DNA from: Butyrivibrio sp.
GTDB lineage: Bacteria; Bacillota; Clostridia; Lachnospirales; Lachnospiraceae
Length of the DNA: 64,000 bases
NCBI GenBank assembly: GCA_023664865.1
Contig: JAMPEU010000005.1
Span: 1 to 64,000 of the forward strand
Direction of reading: 5' to 3'
In this document: one piece after another, positions 8,793 to 17,961 of the stretch
Numbering within the stretch: position 1 is the first letter of the stretch
How the letters are laid out: each line of letters opens with the position of its first letter
Notes under the pieces: generated by a model
What the model saw: the letters and a program-made list of their open reading frames with translations, nothing else
What the model was told of the DNA's origin: nothing
Databases searched by the model: none
Program-made: the position numbers and the translations under genes

Positions 8793-8884
8793 TACGAGTT
8801 CAGTTGAAATGAACAAAAACGGGGCTCCATGCCTGAAAAGCGGTAAGTCGCTCCTTATTCTGTTCATATAGGCTAAACTCTGGT
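8793..8884. repeat. Dispersed hairpin repeat, copy A
   Basis: About 92 bp, closely related to a second copy at 17796-17889. The central segment (GGCTCCATGCCTGAAAAGCG and the following AGTCGC) is nearly identical between the copies, while the outer inverted arms (GTTCAGTTGAAATGAACAAA and its partner) are more degraded here. It sits between dfrA and the kinase start, and its edge supplies the last codons of dfrA. Confidence 0.8.
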
Positions 8885-9370
8885 TTTTCTCTCATATTTC
8901 ACAAAGCTATATGCGATATCGAAATAGGTCTGTTCTTCGCCGTCGGCGGTAATCTCCCACTCGTCAAGCTCATCGAGGTTGGGGAAGTATGCGTCCGCCT
9001 CGTAGTTATGTTCTATTTTTGTTACATGCACAATGTCGCAGTATGGGAGCATCATGCGGTAAACGCTCTCGCCCCCGATGATATAGACGTCCTCCGTTTT
9101 ATACTGCTTTAATTCTTCAAGCAGTTCGTCAATATTATGCACGATGTCCGCACCCTTCACCTTATAATCGGGATTGGCGGAAAGAATAATATTAGTCCTG
9201 CCTTCAAGCGGCATTCCCTGCGGGAAAGTTTCCAGCGTCTTTCTTCCTAAGACCACCACCTTCCCCATGGTCTCTTTCCTAAACATCTTATGGTCGTTCG
9301 GTATGCTGACAAGCAGACTTCCCTTATTGCCGATTGCCCAATTTTCGTCCACTGCAACTATCATGTTCAT
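8873..9370 (-). CDS. dfrA: Dihydrofolate reductase
   Basis: 165-residue NADPH-dependent enzyme that reduces dihydrofolate for one-carbon metabolism. Landmarks are MIVAVDENWAIGNKG at the start, the cofactor segment GKVVVLGRKTLETFP, and the substrate region YIIGGESVYRMMLPY. The start is set at MNMIVAV (9370) rather than an upstream in-frame codon, because DHFRs begin here. It follows thyA by 100 bp on the same strand, the classic pairing since ThyA produces dihydrofolate. The repeat copy A begins inside its last codons. Confidence 0.95.
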   Translation of the reverse strand: MNMIVAVDENWAIGNKGSLLVSIPNDHKMFRKETMGKVVVLGRKTLETFPQGMPLEGRTNIILSANPDYKVKGADIVHNIDELLEELKQYKTEDVYIIGGESVYRMMLPYCDIVHVTKIEHNYEADAYFPNLDELDEWEITADGEEQTYFDIAYSFVKYERKTRV

Positions 9371-9470
9371 TATAATATCCTGCCCCTTCCTTGCTGCGAT
9401 TTGTGTATCCAAATCCTCTGCGATGTCTGTACGGATATACCCTCCTATAATGGTATAGTTTATATAAAAA

Positions 9471-10319
9471 TCATATCGCTATCGGGATATTCTCTATCTG
9501 CGGTCCCGTCACATAGTTTTCCAGGCTCACATCATTTCTGGTAAACTGATAGAAATCCTTTATCTCCGGATTCAGCGCAAACTTCGGCGCGTCATACGGC
9601 CTCCGCTCTATCAGCTCTTTAATAATCGGAATATGCCTGTCATAGATATGCGCGTCCGCTATCACATGGACAAGCTCGCCGACCTGCATATCACAGACCT
9701 GCGCAAGCATATGCACAAGCACGGCATACTGCACCACGTTCCAGTTATTTGCCGCAAGCACGTCCTGAGAACGCTGATTGAGAATCGCGTTAAGCGTAAG
9801 TTTCTCTTCGCCTTTTTTCTGCGTGACGTTGAAGGTCATGCTGTACGCGCACGGATAAAGCCGCATCTCATGCAAATCCTGATGCACATAAATATTCGTC
9901 ATTATGCGCCTGCTGAAAGGATTGTTCTTAAGGTCATAGATTACTCTGTCAACCTGGTCCATCATCCCTTCTTTATACCTGTGCTTTACGGACATCTGAT
10001 AGCCGTATGCCTTGCCGATAGAACCTTCTTCGTCCGCCCATTCATCCCATATATGGCTGTGCAAATCGTGGATATTGTTAGACTTTTTCTGCCATATCCA
10101 CAACATCTCGTCGGTTGCGCTCTTAAGCGCGGTCTTTCTAAGCGTGATAATGGGAAATTCTTTTGACAAATCATATCTGTTCACTACGCCGAATTTCTTC
10201 ACAGTATACGCCGGAGTTCCGTCTTCCCAATGGGGCCTTACTTTTTCCCCTTCTGTGCTTGTACCGTTCTCCAGAATGTCCTTGCACATATTTATAAACA
10301 CTGTATCCGCCAGACTCAT
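9471..10319 (-). CDS. thyA: Thymidylate synthase (divergent ThyA)
   Basis: 282-residue folate-dependent dTMP synthase, beginning MSLADTVFINM after a GAGGGGAG ribosome site. An in-frame extension runs back into the preceding gene and is rejected. The nucleophilic cysteine lies in LYPCAYSMTFNV, where the classic motif reads PPCH; the usual His after the Cys is Ala here. The arginine loop is RSQDVLAANNWN, and the C-terminal HIYDRH motif binds the nucleotide ribose and phosphate side. The differences suggest a clostridial ThyA subgroup, not loss of activity, since Cys, Asn and the HxY motif remain. It is 16 bp after the beta-CASP gene and 100 bp before dfrA, forming a folate/dTMP group. Confidence 0.92.
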   Translation of the reverse strand: MSLADTVFINMCKDILENGTSTEGEKVRPHWEDGTPAYTVKKFGVVNRYDLSKEFPIITLRKTALKSATDEMLWIWQKKSNNIHDLHSHIWDEWADEEGSIGKAYGYQMSVKHRYKEGMMDQVDRVIYDLKNNPFSRRIMTNIYVHQDLHEMRLYPCAYSMTFNVTQKKGEEKLTLNAILNQRSQDVLAANNWNVVQYAVLVHMLAQVCDMQVGELVHVIADAHIYDRHIPIIKELIERRPYDAPKFALNPEIKDFYQFTRNDVSLENYVTGPQIENIPIAI

Positions 10320-10335
10320 TTGTTTCTCCCCTCTA

Positions 10336-11940
10336 CTACCTGTCATACTTATCGCAAATCGCGTTAATCTGGTCTGCAAATCTCGCCAAATCCTTATTTG
10401 CGCTGCCTTCGTTCTTCTTAATGACTGCCACAAGCCTCTGTCCTGCTGCCACAAGCCTTGCAAATACATCCGACATGCCGTGGATTTTCTTCTTAAGCGC
10501 AATCGGTTCAGCTTCATAAATGAACCTGCCTTCAATCAAATCATATCTTGTTCCGCTGTATGGCGCGTAAGCGTCAAGTTTGTACTCATTCCTTAAGCAC
10601 TCCGTAAAAATCTTACATATACCGTCTTCCCCATGTACGACAAATACCTTTTGCGGTTTCTTCTCAAAACCGTTTATAAACCTAATCAGTCCCGCCTTAT
10701 CGGCATGTCCGCTCATACCTACCAGTTTCTCTATTTTAGCCCTGACCTCAATCGTCTCGCCGAAAAGCTTGACCTCTTTTACGCCTTCCACAATGGCGCG
10801 CCCCAGCGTGCCGACAGCCTGATATCCTACGAAAAGTATTGTACACTCAGGCCTCCACAAATTATGTTTCAGATGGTGCCTGATACGTCCCGCCTCGCAC
10901 ATGCCGGACGCGGAGATGATAACCTTCGGCTCATTCTCAAAGTTGATTGCCTTTGACTCATCGCTGGTAATCGCCAGATGCAGCCCCGGGAACATAATCG
11001 GGTTGATGCCCCGCCTTATCAGGTCAAGCGCTTCCTCATCAAAGCAGTCCATACTGTTATTCTGGAAAATCCCCGTCGCCTCTACGGCAAGCGGACTGTC
11101 CACATAGACCGGAAAGTCTTCATGCCCTGTTACAAGCCGTTCTTCTTTTATATGGCGTAAGAAATACAGCATTTCCTGCGTCCTGCCTACCGCAAACGAT
11201 GGAATCACCATATTGCCGCCCTGATCGAATGTCCTCTTTAAAATCTTTACCAACTCAGGTATGTAGTCGGGGTTTCCGTCGCCATGGTACTTGTCTCCGT
11301 ATGTAGATTCCATAATGACGTAGTCGGCTTCCGGTGTGTACTGCGGATTCTTTATAAGCGGCTGATTGATGTTTCCGATATCCCCTGAAAACACAAGTTT
11401 CTTAGTAACGCCGTATTCCGTAGCCCATACCTCGATGCTGGCAGAACCCAAAAGATGTCCGATATCCGTAAAACGTATCTCTACGCCTTCGCACACGTTT
11501 ACCATTTTATTATATGAACACGGCACCAGCCTCTTAATAACGCCGTCGGCGTCCTCCATCGTATAAAGCGGCGGAGTCTCTGCATTATCCGAGGTTCTTT
11601 TCGCCTTGCGGTTCTTCCACTCGGCTTCCTGCATCTGGATATGCGCGCTGTCTCTTAACATAATGCTGCACAAATCCGCGGTAGCGTCCGTAGTATATAC
11701 ATTTCCGCGGAAACCCCTTGCATACAAAAACGGCAACATTCCTGAATGGTCGATATGCGCATGCGTAAGGAAAATATAATCTATCAGCGCAGGCTCTACA
11801 GGCAGCTCAGATTTCTCAAACCGCTGAGTCCCCTGCTCCATTCCGTAATCCACCAAAATATTTGTCTCATTCACCCTAAGATAATGGCAGCTCCCCGTTA
11901 CCTCGTGATCCGCCCCGATAAACATAAGTTCCATACGCAT
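10336..11940 (-). CDS. Metallo-beta-lactamase/beta-CASP ribonuclease-like protein
   Basis: 534 residues of the YSH1/CPSF-type (COG1236) family. The MBL core has THAHIDHSG (metal-binding HxHxDH), a later GHLLGSAS and SGDIG, followed by a beta-CASP cap and the C-terminal MSGHADKAGL and VHGE motifs. Relatives are RNA-processing endo/exonucleases acting in the cytosol. The last ~60 residues are a helical charged extension. It is probably first in an operon with thyA and dfrA; the divergent ytaF gene shares its upstream region. The RNA target is unknown. Confidence 0.9.
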   Translation of the reverse strand: MRMELMFIGADHEVTGSCHYLRVNETNILVDYGMEQGTQRFEKSELPVEPALIDYIFLTHAHIDHSGMLPFLYARGFRGNVYTTDATADLCSIMLRDSAHIQMQEAEWKNRKAKRTSDNAETPPLYTMEDADGVIKRLVPCSYNKMVNVCEGVEIRFTDIGHLLGSASIEVWATEYGVTKKLVFSGDIGNINQPLIKNPQYTPEADYVIMESTYGDKYHGDGNPDYIPELVKILKRTFDQGGNMVIPSFAVGRTQEMLYFLRHIKEERLVTGHEDFPVYVDSPLAVEATGIFQNNSMDCFDEEALDLIRRGINPIMFPGLHLAITSDESKAINFENEPKVIISASGMCEAGRIRHHLKHNLWRPECTILFVGYQAVGTLGRAIVEGVKEVKLFGETIEVRAKIEKLVGMSGHADKAGLIRFINGFEKKPQKVFVVHGEDGICKIFTECLRNEYKLDAYAPYSGTRYDLIEGRFIYEAEPIALKKKIHGMSDVFARLVAAGQRLVAVIKKNEGSANKDLARFADQINAICDKYDR

Positions 11941-12064
11941 TCTCCTTAATATTTTATTCCTACCTTATATATTACCATTTTTTAAGTAATGCGTACAGTA
12001 GTCATTTTACAAATATTTACATATTATATAACTAAATGCAGGCTAAATAAAAATGGAGGTTATT

Positions 12065-12700
12065 ATGTTTATCACAATTATGCCTGTGATGCTTTTTATG
12101 CTGGCTGTCTCCATCGACTCATTAAGCGCGGGATTTGCCTATGGCGCTTCTAAAGTTAATATAAAGCCCCTCTCCTTACTATTCCTTGTTTTTATTCCGT
12201 CCATATGTATCACGCTTATGACGAAGGCAGGCTCACTAATCTTCTCACTGATTCCCACCACGTTCCTCTCCGTCCTTTCTTTCCTCATTTTGTGCGCACT
12301 TGGCTTAACCAAACTTTTCGAGAGCCTTATCCGCCATCTTTCGGGGAAATATGCAGACACTATAGGCAACTGGGCATGCAGGATAAAGCAGATGAATATT
12401 ATTTTCACCATCTACTTTTCCCCGGAAGACGCCAATAAGCAGGACACGCAAATCTTAAGCGCCAAAGAAGCCCTCTTCTTAAGTCTCGCGCTATCGCTTG
12501 ACAGCATCCTTGCCAGTATGGCGTTTTCATTTCAGGTTTCTTCCATGCCGATATTCTTCCTCTTAGCCGTACTTTTCCATTTTCTGCTCTTCATGGCGGG
12601 CTATCTTCTGGGAATGTTTATGTCGAAGAAATTTTCCATCGACCTTTCATGGTTAAGCGGCCTCTTCCTTTTGCTGCTGGCAATACTGACTCTGCTCTAG
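12065..12700 (+). CDS. ytaF: Sporulation membrane protein YtaF / MntP-like transporter family
   Basis: A 211-residue integral membrane protein with about six hydrophobic segments arranged as two related halves, each starting with an acidic LAVSIDSLSAG or LALSLDSILAS motif. This is characteristic of YtaF/MntP proteins. The start at 12065 follows GGAGGTTATT. The family is linked to sporulation in Bacillus, and related MntP exports manganese; the substrate here is undetermined. Its 3' end overlaps the convergent P-type ATPase gene by 48 bp. Confidence 0.85.
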   Translation: MFITIMPVMLFMLAVSIDSLSAGFAYGASKVNIKPLSLLFLVFIPSICITLMTKAGSLIFSLIPTTFLSVLSFLILCALGLTKLFESLIRHLSGKYADTIGNWACRIKQMNIIFTIYFSPEDANKQDTQILSAKEALFLSLALSLDSILASMAFSFQVSSMPIFFLLAVLFHFLLFMAGYLLGMFMSKKFSIDLSWLSGLFLLLLAILTLL

Positions 12701-15391
12701 CCTTTTGTGCGATACCGCCACTAAAAGCTCATGCACGATTACCGGAGTAAGCGACAAGGCAAGCAGCTGCAGCCATTCCATGCCAGTAGGCTTAACCGTA
12801 CCGAACAATTCCACGAGTGGATTTATCTCTGTCACTATAAATTGCAGAAACAGACCGAACGCCAAAGCCAAGAGCATGAAGGGATTTTTCTTATGGTTCA
12901 TTTTAAAAATCGAGCGGTTGACATCCCTCATTCCGACCGCATGGAAAAGCTGGCTCATGGCAAGCACCATAAACGCATGTGTCTGCGCCTTTGCCAAAAC
13001 GCTTGCAATCTGATAGCTTTCCAGCATATTATGTAAACTAGCCGGAAGGTTTTCCGCAATCAGCCTGTCGTAAGGCACTTTAAGAAACGCCGCCAGGCTT
13101 ACGCCCCCGATTATAAGACCATAACAGATGACGCATACAAGTCCGCCCTTGGCAAAAAGCGATTCTCCCTTCCTTCTGGGCGGTTCTTTCATAAGAAGCT
13201 CCGACTCATTATCGTCCACCCCCAGCGCCAGCGCAGGCAGCGAGTCGGTAATCAGGTTAATCCAAAGTATGAAGCTTGCCTTTAACGGACTTGGCAGCCC
13301 TGTTACAATCGTCACCAGCATAGTCATAATCTCTCCCAGATTGGAGGAAAGGAGAAAAAGCACGGATTTTCTGATATTTTCATATATCCCCCTGCCTTCC
13401 TTAATAGCAAGCTTTATCGTAGCAAAATTATCGTCCATAAGCACAAAATCCGCAGCGTTTCTGGCGACATCCGTACCGTTCTGTCCCATGGCTATACCGA
13501 TATCCGCCGCCTGTAAGGACGGCGCGTCGTTTACGCCGTCTCCGGTCATTGCCACGGTCTTATCAAGCGTCTTAAATCCATTGACAATCCTTACTTTATG
13601 TTCCGGCGTCACCCTGGCAAACACTTTAAGCTCCGGCAGTTTTTTGAGGAACTCTTCTTCGCCCATTCCGTCCAATTCCCTGCCTGTAATGCACTCTTTT
13701 GCCGACGAGGCTATATTTAACTGCTTGGCAATCGAAAGCGCAGTATTCTTATGGTCGCCGGTAATCATCACGGTTTCCACTCCGGCTTTCTTAAATTCCT
13801 CTACTGCATCAACCGCCTCCGCCCTTACCGGATCCTGCATACTCACCAAGCCTAAAAAGACCATATCCTTCTCCTGCATCCTTCCATCAGGCTCCATGGC
13901 GATTGCCAGCACCCTCCTGCCATCGCTCATCAGGCGTTCCAATACACGATTGATTGATGCCTTATCGCTTTCACCAAGCACACATTTGCGCCCGCTTTGG
14001 CAGATATAAGAGCAGCAATCCAGGATTTTCTCCGCCGCCCCCTTAGAATAGGCGACTCTTCCGCCGCCCCTCCTGCTCGTTCTATGGCAGGTAGTCATCA
14101 TTTTTCTGTCTGAATCAAATCCCTTTTCGTCTTCTCTGGCAAACTGCCCCCTAAGCGTCCTTACCGGAACATTACAGTCCGACGCCATATGAATAAGCGC
14201 CATTTCGGTAGGCTCGCCAAACTCTCCCTCTATAGAATAGTCTCCGTCATTGCATAGGATACAGCCCAGCATAAATTGTCCCATGCTGCTTTCTATCCGT
14301 TCTTCATCCTGCCACAGCTCATCATCAAAGACCTTTGCGAATTGCTCTTTTTCTATCATTCTGCCATCTATATAACATTCGGTAACGGTCATCTTATTCT
14401 GAGTCAGTGTGCCGGTCTTGTCCGAACATACTACCTCTACCGCTCCCAGCGTTTCTACGGACGAAAGCCTGCGCACGATAGTCTTTGCGCGCACCATCCG
14501 CGACACGCTTAAGGCAAGCACGATGGTAACGATTGCCGGAAGTCCCTCCGGCACTGCGGCTACAGTCAGCGATACGGAAGTGATAAGCATCTCACCGATA
14601 TTGCGTTTCTGCAATACGGCTATCACGAAAAGCATCGCACAGATTGCCACGGCAAGAATACTGAGCGCCTTGCCAAGCTCGCCCAGCTTTACCTGCAAAG
14701 GCGTCAGCTTTTCTTTCGTCTTGTGAAGCATATCTGCGATATTGCCTATCCTCGTGTCCATGCCGATTGCCGTTACGATGCCTTTTCCCCTGCCCCTTGT
14801 CACAAACGTGGACATATAAGCCATATTTTCATGGCTGTTGTCGCCCTGCGATGTTTCTATGTAGTCCGCCTGTTTCTCCACAGGAACAGACTCTCCTGTA
14901 AGGGCAGACTCTTCTATCTGAACCCCTTGCGTTTCAATAAGACGCAAATCCGCCGGCACCATACTTCCCGCTTCTAATAGCACAATATCGCCGATTACCA
15001 GCTCTTCCGCTGATATTCTGGCTGTTTTTCCCTCTCTTATGACCAACGCCTGCGGAGCGGAAATCTTCTTTAACGCTTCTACCGCCTTTCCGGCTTTTCC
15101 TTCCTGAATGACTCCTATTGTCGCGTTTAACACCACCACGGTAATTATTATAGCGGCGTCGCCGACCTCGCCTAACAGAATCGAAATCGCCATAGCTGCA
15201 ATCAGGATTAAAATCAGCGGATCGTTAAGCTGCTCCAATATCATCTGCCATACGCTTTTTTTCTCCTGCTCCTTTAAGCGGTTGGCGCCCTGCCCTGCGC
15301 TCCGCTCCATAACCTCATGCCTGTCCAATCCTTTTACCCTGTCAGACTTAAGCAATCTGACTGTTTCCGCCGCAGTTTTCATTTCATACAT
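12653..15391 (-). CDS. P-type cation-transporting ATPase (Ca2+ P2A-like)
   Basis: 912-residue membrane pump. An N-terminal cation-ATPase domain is followed by the actuator domain with TGES, the phosphorylation site SDKTGTLTQN, the hinge TGDGVNDAP and a C-terminal group of membrane helices. Membrane residues VPEGLPAIV and NLITDSLPALALG agree with SERCA/PMR1-type calcium pumps. The start MYEMKTAAET is chosen over an upstream codon because of the AAGGGGCAAGG sequence just before it. It ends inside the convergent ytaF gene. Confidence 0.93.
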   Translation of the reverse strand: MYEMKTAAETVRLLKSDRVKGLDRHEVMERSAGQGANRLKEQEKKSVWQMILEQLNDPLILILIAAMAISILLGEVGDAAIIITVVVLNATIGVIQEGKAGKAVEALKKISAPQALVIREGKTARISAEELVIGDIVLLEAGSMVPADLRLIETQGVQIEESALTGESVPVEKQADYIETSQGDNSHENMAYMSTFVTRGRGKGIVTAIGMDTRIGNIADMLHKTKEKLTPLQVKLGELGKALSILAVAICAMLFVIAVLQKRNIGEMLITSVSLTVAAVPEGLPAIVTIVLALSVSRMVRAKTIVRRLSSVETLGAVEVVCSDKTGTLTQNKMTVTECYIDGRMIEKEQFAKVFDDELWQDEERIESSMGQFMLGCILCNDGDYSIEGEFGEPTEMALIHMASDCNVPVRTLRGQFAREDEKGFDSDRKMMTTCHRTSRRGGGRVAYSKGAAEKILDCCSYICQSGRKCVLGESDKASINRVLERLMSDGRRVLAIAMEPDGRMQEKDMVFLGLVSMQDPVRAEAVDAVEEFKKAGVETVMITGDHKNTALSIAKQLNIASSAKECITGRELDGMGEEEFLKKLPELKVFARVTPEHKVRIVNGFKTLDKTVAMTGDGVNDAPSLQAADIGIAMGQNGTDVARNAADFVLMDDNFATIKLAIKEGRGIYENIRKSVLFLLSSNLGEIMTMLVTIVTGLPSPLKASFILWINLITDSLPALALGVDDNESELLMKEPPRRKGESLFAKGGLVCVICYGLIIGGVSLAAFLKVPYDRLIAENLPASLHNMLESYQIASVLAKAQTHAFMVLAMSQLFHAVGMRDVNRSIFKMNHKKNPFMLLALAFGLFLQFIVTEINPLVELFGTVKPTGMEWLQLLALSLTPVIVHELLVAVSHKRLEQSQYCQQQKEEAA

Positions 15392-15611
15392 ATTCAAACC
15401 TTGCCCCTTTCGACAGCTTGTCACTCTTCTTTCTCTATACTTTATGCTTGTTTGGATAAAGATATGAATATCAGTAAACAGACAAAAAAAGGAATTTTTC
15501 TAAAAAAACAAAAAATTTCCAAAAGAAAGTAGACTTTTTTGTTAAAAGGATTTATTATATACGATGGAACAAAGTAATAACTGTAGTAGTAATTAGTAAG
15601 AGGTACGGCAA

Positions 15612-17789
15612 GTGAAAGGGAAACATCGATTATTTTATATTTTAATCATTGTTTCTGCAGCAATGATAGTCTGTCTGGCGGCGTTTATCTATGTCAGGCG
15701 GATGGATAAGATAATCTCAAGAAACATCATTAATTCTATAAGTGAAATCGCAGAGCATGATAAGGAAGCGATTCAGACATATATTGAAATCTGCTGGAAG
15801 GATCTTTATGAGATTGAGGAACGCCTCAAAAGTTTTGAATGTAAGACCATTGAAGACGCAGAGACAAGGCTGAATCTGGAGTGTGCATCGAGCGGTTTCA
15901 CCCATATTTATATGGTCGCTGAAGACGGAACCGTCTACACAGATAAGTACGTAATCTACACTCCCGGCGTTGACATCATAAACAGAAATTTGGATTTCCT
16001 TTCTTATTTTGACGACGGCGAAGAAAAAATCGTCGTCCGCTTTGATGATAAAGTCGAAGGCGGCTGGCTGTCGAAGGAAAACATTCTATACGGAATCAGA
16101 TTAAACGATTACAGCATTGGCGGCGTAAAGATGTTTGCGCTTATCGGCATCAGCGACATCTCTTCAATTCAGGACAACCTGGTAATCGACAGTTTCATTA
16201 AAGACGGAAAAAGCCGCGGTCACAGCGCCTTGATAGAGATGAACGGAAACTATATCGTCAATGTCAATAAAGAGATTTATTTAAACACGCATGACAATCT
16301 GTATGACCATCTTTCGAGCTCCGAAACCTCGGAGCTGACAAACGAAGAAGTACATGAAAAACTCTTAAACGGTGAGACCTTCGGCTTCTACCATTCGCAT
16401 TATGGGGAAAAAGGCAAGGAACTCTACTATTTCATACCGCTTGAGGACAGTTTCAAGCTGTATTTCGTCATGTCCGTAAACGAAGAAGTCTTTATCGAAC
16501 AGCGGAATACATTTGTATCCCTCAGCGTAACGGTAGTGATAATCGCCATGTCCGCCGTTATCGCCATGCTGCTTATTATCATGAGGCTCAGGGTGAAAAC
16601 CGCACGCTCTACAGCGGCGGCAAAGTCCCAGAAAGAATTTCTCTCCAACATGAGCCATGAAATACGCACCCCCCTAAACGGTCTGATTGGCATGAACCAT
16701 CTGATTATGGCAAATATAGACGATGAAAGCCAGAAAGCGCAGATTAAAGAATGGCTTATTAAAACCCACAGCACGGCAAACTATCTGCTGTCCTTAGTCA
16801 ATGACATCTTAGATATGTCCAAGCTGCAGGCAGGAAAAGTGGATATCGTGGAAGAACCGATGCTTATCCCTTCAATGATTGATGAAATCGCGGCAATGCA
16901 GGCGGACAATATCAAAAACCGCGGCGTGGAGTTCAGCGTGGAAAAAGATATCATCGAGCCATGTATAGAAGGCGACATAACCAGAACCAAACAGATTCTC
17001 ATGAATATCGTCGGCAACGCCGCTAAGTTTACGCCGAAAGGCAAATGGATACGCCTATCCGTCACACAGGAGAAAAAAGACGATGCGCATGTAATTACGA
17101 CATACCGCTGCGAAGATTCCGGCATCGGAATGACCAAGGAATACACAACCAAAATCTTCGACTCCTTCAGCCAGGAGAGAAACCGGAATGACAACGGCAT
17201 CAAAGGCACAGGACTCGGCATGGCAATCAGCAAACTGCTTGCCAACGCAATGGGTGGAGATATCACAGTGGAAAGCAGGCTCAATGTCGGAAGCACCTTT
17301 ACGGTAACGATTCCGTCTAAAATAGTAAAAGATGTTCCGGCAGAACTTGAGAGCCAGAGCATCTTGGCAGAAACGCCTGATACTGCTAAACTGCCGCGCA
17401 AGGCGGACGGCTCGCCGATTAAGATACTCGTTGCCGAGGATGTGGAACTCAACGCTGAAATCCTTTTAGAAATCCTTAAGATGGAAGGCTTTGAGACTGC
17501 CCTTGCGCAAAACGGACAAGAGGCTCTTGATATGTTTAACCAGTCAGCAATCGGCGAATACGACATCATCCTGATGGATATGCAGATGCCCGTGATGGAC
17601 GGATGTACGGCGGCAAGAGAAATCCGCAAACTTGACAGGGCGGACGCTAAGTCGATTGTAATTTACGCCTGCACAGCCAACATGTTCCAAGAAGACCGGG
17701 AACAGGCGCTTAGCAGTGGCATGGACGACTTTTTAACCAAGCCGATTGATGTTAATGTACTGCTTAAGAAATTGAGGATGAGTAGTTGA
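15612..17789 (+). CDS. Membrane hybrid histidine kinase with Cache-like sensor
   Basis: 725 residues, GTG start after AGAGG. A transmembrane segment (about 7-27) precedes a long extracytoplasmic region (about 30-300) that resembles a double Cache sensor, then a second membrane segment near 305-325. HisKA follows (FLSNMSHEIRTPLNG, His349), then HATPase_c, and a C-terminal receiver with LMDMQMPVMDG (Asp656) and a TKPID end. Unlike the kinase at 6795-8768 it lacks an Hpt domain. An orphan sugar-binding lipoprotein follows on the same strand, so ligand sensing via that protein is possible. Confidence 0.9.
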   Translation: MKGKHRLFYILIIVSAAMIVCLAAFIYVRRMDKIISRNIINSISEIAEHDKEAIQTYIEICWKDLYEIEERLKSFECKTIEDAETRLNLECASSGFTHIYMVAEDGTVYTDKYVIYTPGVDIINRNLDFLSYFDDGEEKIVVRFDDKVEGGWLSKENILYGIRLNDYSIGGVKMFALIGISDISSIQDNLVIDSFIKDGKSRGHSALIEMNGNYIVNVNKEIYLNTHDNLYDHLSSSETSELTNEEVHEKLLNGETFGFYHSHYGEKGKELYYFIPLEDSFKLYFVMSVNEEVFIEQRNTFVSLSVTVVIIAMSAVIAMLLIIMRLRVKTARSTAAAKSQKEFLSNMSHEIRTPLNGLIGMNHLIMANIDDESQKAQIKEWLIKTHSTANYLLSLVNDILDMSKLQAGKVDIVEEPMLIPSMIDEIAAMQADNIKNRGVEFSVEKDIIEPCIEGDITRTKQILMNIVGNAAKFTPKGKWIRLSVTQEKKDDAHVITTYRCEDSGIGMTKEYTTKIFDSFSQERNRNDNGIKGTGLGMAISKLLANAMGGDITVESRLNVGSTFTVTIPSKIVKDVPAELESQSILAETPDTAKLPRKADGSPIKILVAEDVELNAEILLEILKMEGFETALAQNGQEALDMFNQSAIGEYDIILMDMQMPVMDGCTAAREIRKLDRADAKSIVIYACTANMFQEDREQALSSGMDDFLTKPIDVNVLLKKLRMSS

Positions 17790-17795
17790 ATTTGC

Positions 17796-17889
17796 TAGGA
17801 CGAGTTCAATCAAAATGAACAAAAACGAGGCTCCATGCCTGAAAAGCGGTAAGTCGCCCCTTATTTTGTTCATTTTGATTGAACTCTGG
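17796..17889. repeat. Dispersed hairpin repeat, copy B
   Basis: Better preserved copy of the 8793-8884 element. Arms 17803-17824 and 17864-17885 are exact reverse complements over 22 bp and enclose a 39-nt tip. The tip contains two small hairpins (AGGC..GCCT and GCG..CGC), giving a cloverleaf-like outline. It lies between the kinase stop and the lipoprotein gene. The tip is more conserved between the copies than the arms. Confidence 0.85.
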
Positions 17890-17961
17890 TTGTACATAAG
17901 CCTAGAATATGATTGAATTGAAAAATATTTAGATATAATAAAATACTTGGAGGACTACATT

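Noticed and set aside
8769-8867. N-terminal extension of the soluble hybrid kinase
   Set aside because: It translates through repeat copy A and lacks a ribosome site; AGGAG precedes MSEHKTKF at 8768.
10320-10535. N-terminal extension of thyA
   Set aside because: It reads into the beta-CASP gene in another frame. The normal ThyA start and a ribosome site are at 10319.
13128-14009. A 293-codon plus-strand frame
   Set aside because: It lies antisense inside the P-type ATPase gene and has no family features; the ATPase motifs are on the other strand.
16781-17629. A 282-codon minus-strand frame
   Set aside because: It is antisense to the hybrid kinase, which has all kinase boxes in the plus frame.
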